Under the pieces are notes generated by a model. The model saw nothing but the letters and a program-made list of their open reading frames with translations, was not told the origin of the DNA and ran no database searches. 64,000 bases of DNA from CAYJKB01 sp964370625 (GTDB taxonomy: Bacteria > Bacillota > Clostridia > Oscillospirales > Butyricicoccaceae): the NCBI GenBank assembly GCA_964370625.1, contig CAYJKB010000002.1, positions 1 through 64,000 on the forward strand, written 5' to 3'. This document shows positions 26,823 through 34,473 of the stretch, in pieces (the first letter of the stretch is position 1; each line of letters starts with the position of its first letter). A program made the translations under genes and the position numbers.

Positions 26823-27458
26823 TTATTCTACTTCCATACAAGCTTTTTCAAATTCAGCCTGGCATGGCAAAACCAACTTTTCTTTATGTGGTAAATTTAT
26901 TTCGAATGCTTCTACTTGTTCTTCTGTTACTTCAAGTTCTGTAGAAAATTTAGCAACACCACTTATACCATCCAACACATTTTCTACTAAAGGCAAGATA
27001 AGTAAACCTGTATGATATTGTCCATCTTCCATCATTATTGAATATTTCTTTCCACCTAAAAAACCATAAGGCTTATAATGATATGGAAAACCTAAAGTTG
27101 TAATTACGTTAAACCCCATTTTTTTAGCTTGTTCAATCGAATGGGTTATAAGTTTTTTACCTAAACCTTTACGATGATAATTCGGAGAAATAAATACAGG
27201 TCCAAAGCTAATTGTTTTAAATTCTTTGTTATCATTCGTTACAATTTTTGAATGAGTATAAAAAATTGCACCTTCAATTTTGTCATCTACTTCAATTACA
27301 AAAGCGAGTTCTTTAATAAAATCTTTACTATTTCTCATTTTGTTTACAATTACATGTTCGTGTGCACCTGGAAAATATAAATTCCAAAATGCTTCACGTG
27401 CAATTTCTTCTACTCTTTTATAGTCACTTGGTTGTTCATTTCTAACTTTCATATACAT
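26823..27458 (-). CDS. GNAT-family N-acetyltransferase
   Basis: A 211-aa acetyltransferase with the GNAT acetyl-CoA-binding segment (SPNYHRKGLGKKLITHSI, about residues 93-110) and a preceding beta-sheet core. Proteins of this group acetylate small amines or peptides; the acceptor is unknown. GGAG lies 8 nt before the ATG. Confidence 0.88.
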   Translation of the reverse strand: MYMKVRNEQPSDYKRVEEIAREAFWNLYFPGAHEHVIVNKMRNSKDFIKELAFVIEVDDKIEGAIFYTHSKIVTNDNKEFKTISFGPVFISPNYHRKGLGKKLITHSIEQAKKMGFNVITTLGFPYHYKPYGFLGGKKYSIMMEDGQYHTGLLILPLVENVLDGISGVAKFSTELEVTEEQVEAFEINLPHKEKLVLPCQAEFEKACMEVE

Positions 27459-27609
27459 AAAAATTGCTCCTTTTTAGATTACTAATAATTAAGTGCGTAG
27501 CACCACAAACTCTTTTGAGGTTATTATAGCACAATTAAACAATTGTTACAATTAATTTAATTGACTTATTAGTGTAAATCATATAAACTTATTAAAAGGA
27601 GTTGTTCAA

Positions 27610-28401
27610 ATGTTTAAAACACCAGCACAAAAAGAATGGCAGAGAATATTAAAAGAAGAAGAAAAATTTTTAAAGTTAAACATAGAAAAGAAGCCATCGA
27701 AATTTAATGATTTTATAGCTGATAAAGTTCCAGATAAATTGCAAGATACATTAAATTTAGCATTTTCCAAGTCTTTTTCACTAATTTTTGATAAGGGTAT
27801 CGGTATTATTGAGAAAAGTTATAACAAAGATGAGATAGAATTCAAGCATAAATTAAATTCATATGCTTACTCCATAAAGCAAGATAGAAAACGAGCTAAA
27901 GCATTTGATAAAGAGGCCAATAAGAGTGAAAATGTGAATGTTTTGTTTTCTGGTGTTAAAGGGATTGGTTTAGGGATTTTAGGCATTGGTCTGCCAGATA
28001 TTCCAATTTTTATTGCAACTGTTCTTAAAGGAATTTATGAAATCTCCATGCAATATGGTTTTGACTATGAGAGTGAAGAAGAACGATATTTTATATTAAA
28101 TATTATTGCAACAGCATTATCATATGGTGAAAATAGTGTACAAGGTAACAAAGAGCTAAATCACTATATCACCTCCCCTACTTTACCACAAAACTATAAT
28201 CGAGATGAAAAACTTGATATTGTATGTAATGTACTATCCACTGAGCTACTTTACATGAAATTTTTGCAAGGAATACCAATTGTCGGAGTAGTCGGTGGCA
28301 TATCTGACGCACTTTTTGTGAAGAAAATATTGTCTTATGCAAGACTTAAATATAAACGTAGGTTTTTGCAGATAAATGGTAAGAAGGTAAGTTTTGAATA
28401 A
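27610..28401 (+). CDS. EcsC-family protein
   Basis: A 263-aa protein resembling the EcsC family, named after the third gene of the Bacillus ecs locus; biochemical role unknown. A charged N-terminus (KEWQRILKEEEKFLK) is followed by amphipathic segments and glycine-rich stretches (GVKGIGLGILGIGLPDIPIF, IPIVGVVGGISDA) that may associate with membrane. AAAGGAG precedes the ATG. A 70-aa membrane protein follows 16 nt later. Confidence 0.8.
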   Translation: MFKTPAQKEWQRILKEEEKFLKLNIEKKPSKFNDFIADKVPDKLQDTLNLAFSKSFSLIFDKGIGIIEKSYNKDEIEFKHKLNSYAYSIKQDRKRAKAFDKEANKSENVNVLFSGVKGIGLGILGIGLPDIPIFIATVLKGIYEISMQYGFDYESEEERYFILNIIATALSYGENSVQGNKELNHYITSPTLPQNYNRDEKLDIVCNVLSTELLYMKFLQGIPIVGVVGGISDALFVKKILSYARLKYKRRFLQINGKKVSFE

Positions 28402-28417
28402 ATGGAGGTAATTTAAT

Positions 28418-28630
28418 ATGAAAGACAGAAAAAAATATTTAACAGCTAGCATACTTTCCTTTTTAAGTACAATTATATGGATAATAAACGCTGTTGTTAG
28501 TAGCTTTCCGAGGTATGGTGCACCTGAGAATTTAGCTATCACACCTAGTATATGTGCAACATTATCTTTCATCGCAACTATAGCATTTTTTATAGCTTAT
28601 ATAAAATGTAAGCATACCCATGAAGAGTAA
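28418..28630 (+). CDS. Small two-helix membrane protein
   Basis: A 70-aa protein with two hydrophobic segments (about residues 9-26 and 42-62), a positive N-terminus and a histidine/cysteine-containing end (KCKHTHEE). No family recognised. GGAGG precedes the ATG and it sits directly behind the EcsC-family gene. Confidence 0.65.
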   Translation: MKDRKKYLTASILSFLSTIIWIINAVVSSFPRYGAPENLAITPSICATLSFIATIAFFIAYIKCKHTHEE

Positions 28631-28706
28631 ATATTATAATTTCTTTTAATTAAAATTGCTGTTTGATGGCTGGCTGTCCGAAACAATTTACTTTAACTTC
28701 TTTTTC

Positions 28707-28767
28707 ATTACTTGCGTAACGGCAAGTAATCAAGCGTTTTTATTTTTTGGCTTGTCAAAAAATAAAA
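28707..28767. repeat. Left-arm hairpin pair of the 570-bp element
   Basis: Stem 1 is ATTACTTGC / GCAAGTAAT (28707-28730). Stem 2 is a 12-bp TTTTATTTTTTG / CAAAAAATAAAA (28738-28767) with loop GCTTGT. Confidence 0.7.
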
Positions 28768-29069
28768 GTAAAATCGCTTTGCTCAGTGCCATCACATCAT
28801 TTAAATTCAGCTAAAATGCACTCCTCCAGTTGTGAGAGAAACGCTACTACCGTACTCTGTACTGGATTGTACTGATTTTAAGATTCTGGCTTGCAGCAAA
28901 AAAGATTTCCCTATCTCAGCCATTACATCAATCTCGTTAATTTACACCTCAACATTTACCAATATTTAAAATATAGCACAGAGTGCGTTACGTACATGTC
29001 TGCACACAGGGCGACTGCCGAGATAATGAGTAATCCAGTTGTGCCAAACATTGTAGCAAAGCGATTTTG

Positions 29070-29128
29070 TTTCCCTTTTGACAAGTCCAAAAGGGAAAAC
29101 GTTTGTTTACTTGGAGTTAACCAAGTAA
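29070..29128. repeat. Right-arm hairpin pair of the 570-bp element
   Basis: Stem 2 is TTTCCCTTTTG / CAAAAGGGAAA (29070-29098). Stem 1 is TTACTTGG / CCAAGTAA (29107-29128). Read in reverse complement they mirror the left arm, with stem changes compensated. Confidence 0.7.
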
Positions 29129-29304
29129 TGAAAAAAAGTTAGTATTTATTGTTAAGGCTAAATACCGTCTTTGTAAAGACAAAAAGTAATGAGAAAAGAA
29201 ACTTAAAGTAAATTGTTTAGAACAACCAGCCATCTTAGCAGAAATTTAATGTAAAATAAAAAAAGATACTGCTACTTCCCAAGGTTATAATATATAATAA
29301 TACA

Positions 29305-29337
29305 AAAAACCTGTAACCGAAATGGTTACAGGTTTTT
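29305..29337 (-). terminator. rplJL terminator
   Basis: A perfect 14-bp stem (AAAAACCTGTAACC / GGTTACAGGTTTTT) with a 5-nt loop, 15 nt past the rplL stop. Confidence 0.93.
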
Positions 29338-29351
29338 AATGTAAAGATTAA

Positions 29352-29723
29352 TTACTTAACTTCTACAGAAGCACCAGCTTCTTCAAGTTTAGCTTTGATT
29401 GCATCAGCGTCATCTTGAGAAACAGCTTCTTTAATTGCTTTTGGAGCTCCGTCAACTAGTTCTTTAGCTTCTTTTAGGCCAAGACCAGTGATTTCACGAA
29501 CAACTTTGATAACTGCGATTTTGTTAGAACCTGCACCAGCAAGAATAACATCAAACTCAGTTTTAGCAGCAGCAGCTTCGCCACCAGCAGCAGCACCGCC
29601 ACCAACAACAGCAACAGGAGTTGCTGATACGCCAAATTCTTCTTCAAGAGCTTTTACAAGCTCAGCTAGTTCAAGAACTTTAAGTTCTTTTACAGCTTCC
29701 ATAATCTCTGTAACTTTAGACAT
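29352..29723 (-). CDS. rplL: 50S ribosomal protein L7/L12
   Basis: Stalk protein that recruits GTPase factors to the ribosome. The 123-aa protein has the N-terminal dimerisation helix ([20 protein letters not shown]), an Ala/Gly-rich hinge (about residues 38-54) and the C-terminal domain ([20 protein letters not shown]). GGAGG precedes the ATG. rpoB, the usual next gene in Bacillota, does not follow. Confidence 0.98.
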   Translation of the reverse strand: MSKVTEIMEAVKELKVLELAELVKALEEEFGVSATPVAVVGGGAAAGGEAAAAKTEFDVILAGAGSNKIAVIKVVREITGLGLKEAKELVDGAPKAIKEAVSQDDADAIKAKLEEAGASVEVK

Positions 29724-29781
29724 GGTAAATTCCTCCGATAAATTTAAATTAAATATAAGTTTTTATTTTGAGTAATAATGA

Positions 29782-30336
29782 TTACTCAGCAGTAGCTTCA
29801 GCAGTTGCAGGAGCTACTAAAGTTGATACAAGAGTTTCTGTATCTTCTGTTTTTTGACAGATAGCATCAAGAGCAAGTGCAAGTTTTGTAATAGGAGTAT
29901 TGAATCCATATAAAACTTGAGCAACAAGAGTTTCTCTTGAAGGAAGTTCTGCGATTGCTGTAACTTCGTTAGCAGCCATTACATTACCTTCCATAAATCC
30001 AATTTTCACTTGGAACTCTGGATTTTTCTTTGCATAAGCACAAAGAATTCTCGCAGGAGCGATTGGATCTTCCATGCTGATAGCAAGTGATGTAGAACCA
30101 TGAAGATGTTCGTCAATTGCATCAAAACCGATTTCTTTGATAGCAAAACGAGCAAGTGTGTTCTTAATTACTGAATATTCAACTCCAGCATCACGTAATT
30201 CACGACGAAGAGTAGTATCATCAGCTACGTTAATACCTTTGTATGAAACAAAGACACCAGCAGCAGCATTTTTCATTTTATCAGCAAGTTCACTTACAAT
30301 AGCTTTCTTTTGTTCTAAAACTATAGCGTTTGGCAC
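29782..30336 (-). CDS. rplJ: 50S ribosomal protein L10
   Basis: Stalk base protein that anchors L7/L12 and binds 23S rRNA. The 184-aa product starts at a GTG (30336) with GGAGG 8 nt upstream and the typical first residues PNAIVLEQKKAIVSEL; longer in-frame starts fall within the L10 leader RNA. VSYKGINVADDTTLRRELRD is characteristic. The C-terminal helix ends in an Ala/Thr/Glu-rich tail that binds L12 dimers. Confidence 0.97.
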   Translation of the reverse strand: MPNAIVLEQKKAIVSELADKMKNAAAGVFVSYKGINVADDTTLRRELRDAGVEYSVIKNTLARFAIKEIGFDAIDEHLHGSTSLAISMEDPIAPARILCAYAKKNPEFQVKIGFMEGNVMAANEVTAIAELPSRETLVAQVLYGFNTPITKLALALDAICQKTEDTETLVSTLVAPATAEATAE

Positions 30337-30473
30337 AATATTCACCTCCAACATTAAGAAAGTGCCCTCATATCCTAAAAGACATAAGGGCACAAAATTT
30401 ATAAAAAATTCATGCAAACCTCGGTAGGCGTTAAAACTTATGACTTACGTCACCTACTGTCTTAGGAATGAGC
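30337..30473 (-). ncRNA. L10 ribosomal protein leader
   Basis: The 5' UTR of rplJ contains the conserved AAGACAGTAGGTGAC ... CCTACCGAGGT signature of the L10 leader, bound by the L10-L12 complex for feedback control. A 13-bp hairpin (GTGCCCTTATGTC / GATATGAGGGCAC, 30362-30393) lies downstream in it. Confidence 0.9.
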
Positions 30474-30514
30474 TTGTTTAGTATAACAAATATATTTTAC
30501 TTTGTCAAGTAAAA

Positions 30515-31210
30515 TTATTCAGAAACTTTTGCAGGGTTAATACGAATACCAGGGCCCATTGTAGATGCAACTACACATGAACGGATGTATTGACCTTTAG
30601 CAGCTGAAGGCTTAGCCTTAACGATAGCTCCTAATAATGCATTGAAGTTGTCAGCTAGTTTTTCAGCACCGAAAGATGCTTTTCCTAATGGACAGTGAAT
30701 GATATTTGTTTTATCAAGACGGTATTCAATTTTACCAGCTTTTGATTCTTGAACAGCACGAGCAACATCCATTGCTACAGTACCTGCTTTTGGGTTAGGC
30801 ATAAGACCTTTAGGGCCTAATACTTTACCAAGACGTCCAACAACACCCATCATGTCAGGAGTTGCGATAACTACGTCATAATCAAAGAAGTTTTCATTTT
30901 GAATTTTTGATACCATATCTTCAGCGCCAACAAAATCTGCACCAGCAGCTTCTGCTTCCTTCGCTTTATCGCCTTTTGCGAATACAAGTACACGTACAGT
31001 TTTACCTGTACCATGAGGTAGTACAATAGCACCACGAACTTGTTGGTCAGCGTGACGTGAGTCAACGCCTAATTTTACATGAACTTCTACAGTCTCGTCG
31101 AACTTTGCCTTAGCTGTATCTATAACTGCACTAAGTGCTTCGGACGGATCATAAAGTTTTGTACGATCTACGAGCTTTGCGCTCTCTAAATATTTCTTAC
31201 CTTTGCGCAC
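30515..31210 (-). CDS. rplA: 50S ribosomal protein L1
   Basis: Forms the mobile stalk near the E site and represses its own operon by binding mRNA. The 231-aa protein shows the L1 core ([35 protein letters not shown]). GGAGG lies just before the ATG. A possible L1-binding structure lies in the rplK-rplA spacer. Confidence 0.98.
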   Translation of the reverse strand: MRKGKKYLESAKLVDRTKLYDPSEALSAVIDTAKAKFDETVEVHVKLGVDSRHADQQVRGAIVLPHGTGKTVRVLVFAKGDKAKEAEAAGADFVGAEDMVSKIQNENFFDYDVVIATPDMMGVVGRLGKVLGPKGLMPNPKAGTVAMDVARAVQESKAGKIEYRLDKTNIIHCPLGKASFGAEKLADNFNALLGAIVKAKPSAAKGQYIRSCVVASTMGPGIRINPAKVSE

Positions 31211-31226
31211 GATTAATCCTCCTATG

Positions 31227-31256
31227 TGTGGTTATTTCGGGATTTACCCTCCCACA
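31227..31256 (-). promoter_or_regulatory. Possible L1-binding site before rplA
   Basis: GTGGGAGGGTAAATCCC then ACCACAC on the minus strand, pairing GTGG with CCAC. The same GTGGGAG...ACCACA pattern lies before rplK. Confidence 0.4.
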
Positions 31257-31279
31257 TTGACAGATACGCCGCCTGTCAA
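31257..31279 (-). repeat. Hairpin in the rplK-rplA spacer
   Basis: TTGACAG / CTGTCAA form a 7-bp stem with a 9-nt loop, 12 nt past the rplK stop. Confidence 0.5.
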
Positions 31280-31291
31280 TTTTAATAAAAA

Positions 31292-31717
31292 TTAGCCTTC
31301 AACAACTACGCCCATTGAACGAGCTGTTCCTGCTATCATGCTCATAGCAGCTTCAACGCTTGCTGCGTTTAAGTCTGGCATTTTAAGTTCTGCAATTTTA
31401 CGAATTTCATCAGAACTGATTTTTGCAACTTTAGTTTTGTTTGGAACACCACTTCCGCTTTCTATTTTACAAGCTTTCTTGATTAGAACAGCAGCTGGTG
31501 GAGTTTTAGTAATGAAACTAAATGAACGGTCAGCATAAACTGTGATTACAACAGGGATAATTAGACCTACATCATTTTTTGTACGCTCATTAAATTCTTT
31601 AGTGAACGCCATAATGTTAACACCATGTTGACCCAATGCAGGACCTACAGGTGGTGCAGGTGTAGCTTTACCTGCTGGAATTTGAAGTTTAATATAACCT
31701 ACTACTTTTTGTGCCAT
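31292..31717 (-). CDS. rplK: 50S ribosomal protein L11
   Basis: Binds the GTPase-associated centre of 23S rRNA. The 141-aa product has the typical start ([18 protein letters not shown]; here [20 protein letters not shown]) with [17 protein letters not shown], and the C-terminal RNA-binding domain. GAGGAGG precedes the ATG. Confidence 0.98.
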   Translation of the reverse strand: MAQKVVGYIKLQIPAGKATPAPPVGPALGQHGVNIMAFTKEFNERTKNDVGLIIPVVITVYADRSFSFITKTPPAAVLIKKACKIESGSGVPNKTKVAKISSDEIRKIAELKMPDLNAASVEAAMSMIAGTARSMGVVVEG

Positions 31718-31742
31718 TTAGGTTGCACCTCCTCGATAAAAA

Positions 31743-31781
31743 TGTGGTAAATTGCGAGCGTACTTTTGTACACTCTCCCAC
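31743..31781 (-). promoter_or_regulatory. Possible L1-binding site before rplK
   Basis: GTGGGAGAGTGTAC, loop AAAA, GTACGCT and then TTTACCACAT on the minus strand can fold into a two-part stem just before the rplK Shine-Dalgarno. Confidence 0.4.
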
Positions 31782-31811
31782 TTGTCTTGCGACATGAAAA
31801 AACACTATGTG

Positions 31812-32336
31812 TTATTCCTCAATGGGTTCCACCTGTGTAAGCTCAAGCTCTACAGGTGTTTCACGACCAAACATGGAAACGATAACTCGTACCATATTTT
31901 TGTCTTTTTGAATTTCCTCAACCGTGCCAATAAAGCCTGAAAGAGCGCCTTCGCTAACTCGAACGCTATCACCAACTTCGTAAGAAATCTCAACTTCACG
32001 TTTTTCAACGCCCATGTTTGCAACTTCTTCATCGGTGAGTGGTATTGGTTTAGATGATGGGCCTACAAACCCTGTACATCCTCTTGTATTTCGCACAAGA
32101 TACCAGCTTTCATCGGTTAAGACCATTTTAACCAAAACATATCCAGGGAAAAGCTTTCTCTGAACTTCTTTTGTTTGGTTATCTGTTACTTCCATAACTG
32201 TTTCCATAGGTACTGAAACCTCGTGGATTAAGTCATGAAGTTTGCGGTTTTCTACCGCTTTTTCAATTGACGAAGCTACTTTGTTTTCATAGCCCGAGTA
32301 TGTGTGAACCACATACCATTTGGCATTTTTCGACAT
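31812..32336 (-). CDS. nusG: Transcription termination/antitermination protein NusG
   Basis: Binds RNA polymerase and links it to Rho or the ribosome. The 174-aa protein has the NGN domain (KWYVVHTYSGYENKVASSIE) and a KOW domain (about residues 122-150, GDSVRVSEGALSGFIGTVEE). GGAGG precedes the ATG; it lies 20 nt downstream of secE. Confidence 0.98.
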   Translation of the reverse strand: MSKNAKWYVVHTYSGYENKVASSIEKAVENRKLHDLIHEVSVPMETVMEVTDNQTKEVQRKLFPGYVLVKMVLTDESWYLVRNTRGCTGFVGPSSKPIPLTDEEVANMGVEKREVEISYEVGDSVRVSEGALSGFIGTVEEIQKDKNMVRVIVSMFGRETPVELELTQVEPIEE

Positions 32337-32356
32337 CGTTATCCTCCTAACACAGC

Positions 32357-32659
32357 CTATAGGCTAATAAGAAATCCGACACCAAAACTTAGCGCAAAAT
32401 CAAGTAGCCATATAAATATGCCGACTATTAATACGACTGAAGCTACAATAGTTGTATTTTTAATTACAAGCTCACGGCTTGGCCATACAACTTTTTTTGT
32501 TTCTCCACGAAGCTCTGTGAACCATTTTTTTGCTTTTTTAGCAAATGATGGTTTTGCAGATTTTGTGGTTTTTGATTCTTTGCTTTTTTCGGATACTGAA
32601 GACTTGTCGGCTTTCTTCAGATCTTCGGCAGGAATAACTTTTTTTTCTTGATCTGACAT
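32357..32659 (-). CDS. secE: Preprotein translocase subunit SecE
   Basis: Essential single-span component of the SecYEG channel. The C-terminal 55 residues carry the family pattern (WFTELRGETKKVVWPSRELVI and then the membrane helix). The lysine/serine-rich N-terminal extension of about 40 residues is variable in the family. The gene sits in the rpmG-secE-nusG cluster. Confidence 0.96.
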   Translation of the reverse strand: MSDQEKKVIPAEDLKKADKSSVSEKSKESKTTKSAKPSFAKKAKKWFTELRGETKKVVWPSRELVIKNTTIVASVVLIVGIFIWLLDFALSFGVGFLISL

Positions 32660-32695
32660 ATAAAATGCATCCTTCCTTCCTTAAAGAATCAAAAA

Positions 32696-32845
32696 TTACT
32701 TGGTTTCACGGTGCAAAGTATGCTTACGACAGAAACGACAGTATTTGTTCATTTCAAGACGATCTGGATCGTTTTTCTTGTTTTTCATACTATTGTAGTT
32801 TCTTTGTTTGCATTCAGTACAAGCAAGTGTTACCTTTACTCGCAT
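32696..32845 (-). CDS. rpmG: 50S ribosomal protein L33, zinc form
   Basis: A 49-aa ribosomal protein read from [12 protein letters not shown] at 32845 to HTLHRETK and a TAA. Four cysteines in two pairs (CTEC and CRFC) mark the zinc-binding form. GGAGGTG lies 5 nt before the ATG. Order rpmG-secE-nusG is standard. Confidence 0.95.
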   Translation of the reverse strand: MRVKVTLACTECKQRNYNSMKNKKNDPDRLEMNKYCRFCRKHTLHRETK

Positions 32846-32919
32846 AACGGCACCTCCTTAAATAATTGCCTCCCTTTGCAGGCTGACGGTATTTACCTTA
32901 TATTCTTTTGAAGTTCATC

Positions 32920-32950
32920 AAAAAAACAGGGCATAAAAAAATAACCCTGC
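32920..32950 (-). terminator. Promoter-proximal terminator before rpmG
   Basis: GCAGGG and CCCTGT arms around an AT-rich loop are followed by seven T on the minus strand. The hairpin begins about 10 nt after the predicted transcription start and about 75 nt before rpmG, which is the layout of an attenuator. Confidence 0.65.
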
Positions 32951-32962
32951 ATAGGTGAAACC

Positions 32963-32992
32963 ATTATAACACAGAATTACTCAAAACGTCAA
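32963..32992 (-). promoter_or_regulatory. Promoter of rpmG-secE-nusG
   Basis: TTGACG (32987-32992), 18-nt spacer, TATAAT (32963-32968) on the minus strand. The 343-nt rpmG-ruvX spacer otherwise contains the leader terminator and the ruvX promoter. Confidence 0.75.
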
Positions 32993-33095
32993 TACTATTA
33001 TGAAATTTTTATGCACTTATTTTAATGAAAATCTCGCAGAAATTTAGCGAAATTACACAATAATTGATATTTTCCATCAATGTGCCTTACCACAT

Positions 33096-33124
33096 TTGAT
33101 TTTTATATATTATTAATGTATAAT
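33096..33124 (+). promoter_or_regulatory. Promoter of ruvX
   Basis: TTGATT, 17-nt spacer, TATAAT. Confidence 0.65.
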
Positions 33125-33188
33125 ATATCATTATACTAGATAATTTATGTATTGTCAATCTTGTTTACAATATTAAGGAGATTTTTAA

Positions 33189-33611
33189 ATGATAATTTTA
33201 GGCATTGATTATGGAACTGCTCGAACAGGTATTTCAATTTCGGATCCAACTGGGTTTATCGCCGGTAGCCCATCTGTTATTCATGAATACAACAGAGATA
33301 AGCTTGTCGAAAAACTTTGTGAAGTTGTTGAAACTAGAAAAGTACAGGAAATTGTATTAGGCTATCCTAAAAACATGAATGATACATTGGGTGAACGTGC
33401 TGAAAAGAGCATGGAGCTTAAAAAAATTTTAGAAGAAAAAACAGGACTAATAGTTGCTCTTTGGGATGAACGCAGAACCACTGTTGATGCTCATAGAATT
33501 TTATCTGAAACAGGAAAACGTGGGCAGAAACGCAAAAACACAGTTGATGCTGTTGCTGCTACTTTAATTCTTCAAGGATATTTAGATTTCAAACGTATGC
33601 AACCTAAATAA
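33189..33611 (+). CDS. ruvX: Putative pre-16S rRNA nuclease / RuvX (YqgF)
   Basis: A 140-aa RNase H-fold protein of the YqgF family, implicated in 16S rRNA 5'-end maturation and Holliday junction resolution. Motifs: GIDYGTARTGIS at the N-terminus, VLGYPKNMNDTLGERAEK, LWDERRTT and the C-terminal KNTVDAVAATLIL. AAGGAG precedes the ATG. Confidence 0.95.
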   Translation: MIILGIDYGTARTGISISDPTGFIAGSPSVIHEYNRDKLVEKLCEVVETRKVQEIVLGYPKNMNDTLGERAEKSMELKKILEEKTGLIVALWDERRTTVDAHRILSETGKRGQKRKNTVDAVAATLILQGYLDFKRMQPK

Positions 33612-33617
33612 AATAAT

Positions 33618-33657
33618 AAAACAGCTATCACTAAATGCAACTTAGGATAGCTGTTTT
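33618..33657 (+). terminator. ruvX terminator
   Basis: A 12-bp perfect stem AAAACAGCTATC / GATAGCTGTTTT with further pairing in the loop (CTAA / TTAG). Confidence 0.9.
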
Positions 33658-33799
33658 GAGTCTAATTTTATAATTAGAAGCACGGCTTAAATTAATTATT
33701 ACATATTTTTACATACAAGTCAATATTTCTACTAAAAGTTCCCTCCATATTTTTACAGCCTTTTTTCGACTTTTTTATGACGATGTCTCGCATTGCAAT

Positions 33800-33828
33800 T
33801 TGACATTTTTTTCTTTTAAGGCTATAAT
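33800..33828 (+). promoter_or_regulatory. Consensus promoter of the nitroreductase gene
   Basis: TTGACA, 17-nt spacer, TATAAT: an exact sigma-A consensus, suggesting strong expression. Confidence 0.85.
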
Positions 33829-33869
33829 TTATAAATATATCAATTTTTAATTAAAGGAGTTTTTTTATT

Positions 33870-34409
33870 ATGGAAACTTGTATCAAAGAAAGAAGAAGTG
33901 TTCGTAAATTTGCTGATAAAGAAATTACGAAAGATGTTTTGAATGAAATTGTAGATATTGCTCGCTTTGCCCCTTCATGGAAAAATACACAAATTGCACG
34001 CTATTATGTTATTCAAGATGAGAAATTAAAGCAAGAAATCGCTGAAAACTGTATGCTTGGTTTTGAATTTAATGCAAAAACTTCAATTCGTGCAAATGCT
34101 TTAGTTGTTGTAACTTATGTTAAAGGTGTTAGTGGTTTTGAAGATGATGGAAGTTTTTCCACTCCACTTGCTGATAAATGGCAAACTTTCGATGCTGGTA
34201 TTGCTACACAAACTTTTTGTCTTGCAGCTCATTCAAAAGGGATTGGAAGTGTTGTTTTAGGTATTTTCGATGATGCTAAAGTACATGAATATATTAAACT
34301 TCCAGAAAATCAAAGTGTTGCTGCTATGATAGCTTTAGGTTATCCACTTGAAGCTACAAAAGCTGCACCTCCAAGGCTTGCTGTTGAAGATATTGTAACT
34401 TATCTATAG
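33870..34409 (+). CDS. Nitroreductase-family flavoprotein
   Basis: A 179-aa FMN-dependent oxidoreductase of the nitroreductase fold. The N-terminus ETCIKERRSVRKFADKEIT contains the RRSVRKF motif for FMN phosphate; ARFAPSWKNTQIARYYVI and the Gly-containing GIGSVVLGIF region are typical. Physiological substrate unknown. Monocistronic, with an exact consensus promoter and a shared terminator. Confidence 0.92.
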   Translation: METCIKERRSVRKFADKEITKDVLNEIVDIARFAPSWKNTQIARYYVIQDEKLKQEIAENCMLGFEFNAKTSIRANALVVVTYVKGVSGFEDDGSFSTPLADKWQTFDAGIATQTFCLAAHSKGIGSVVLGIFDDAKVHEYIKLPENQSVAAMIALGYPLEATKAAPPRLAVEDIVTYL

Positions 34410-34435
34410 TTTATTTTTATATAAGATAAGAAATA

Positions 34436-34468
34436 AAAAAAGTGTGACCTTTTCGGTCACACTTTTTT
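34436..34468. terminator. Bidirectional terminator
   Basis: A 14-bp perfect stem AAAAAAGTGTGACC / GGTCACACTTTTTT with a 5-nt loop between convergent genes. Confidence 0.93.
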
Positions 34469-34473
34469 ATTGA

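Larger units (their letters stand above)
28665..29234. mobile_element. 570-bp inverted-repeat element with paired hairpins
   Basis: Non-coding. Outer arms of about 32 nt (28665-28696 and 29203-29234) read GATGGCTGGYTGTYCKAAAC and continue into AATTTACTTTAA. Inner arms carry two hairpins each and a perfect 14-nt inverted repeat, AAAATCGCTTTGCT (28770-28783 / 29055-29068). The hairpin stems differ between arms by compensating changes while the loops stay similar. It fills the 721-nt gap between the 70-aa gene and rplL. Mobility is inferred from the inverted-repeat layout. Confidence 0.65.

Noticed and set aside
28891..29142. 83-aa reading frame within the 570-bp element
   Set aside because: No ribosome binding site, and it runs through the structured right arm; more likely non-coding.
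30362..30393. Independent terminator before rplJ
   Set aside because: It lies inside the L10 leader and lacks a good T-run, so it is treated as part of that RNA.
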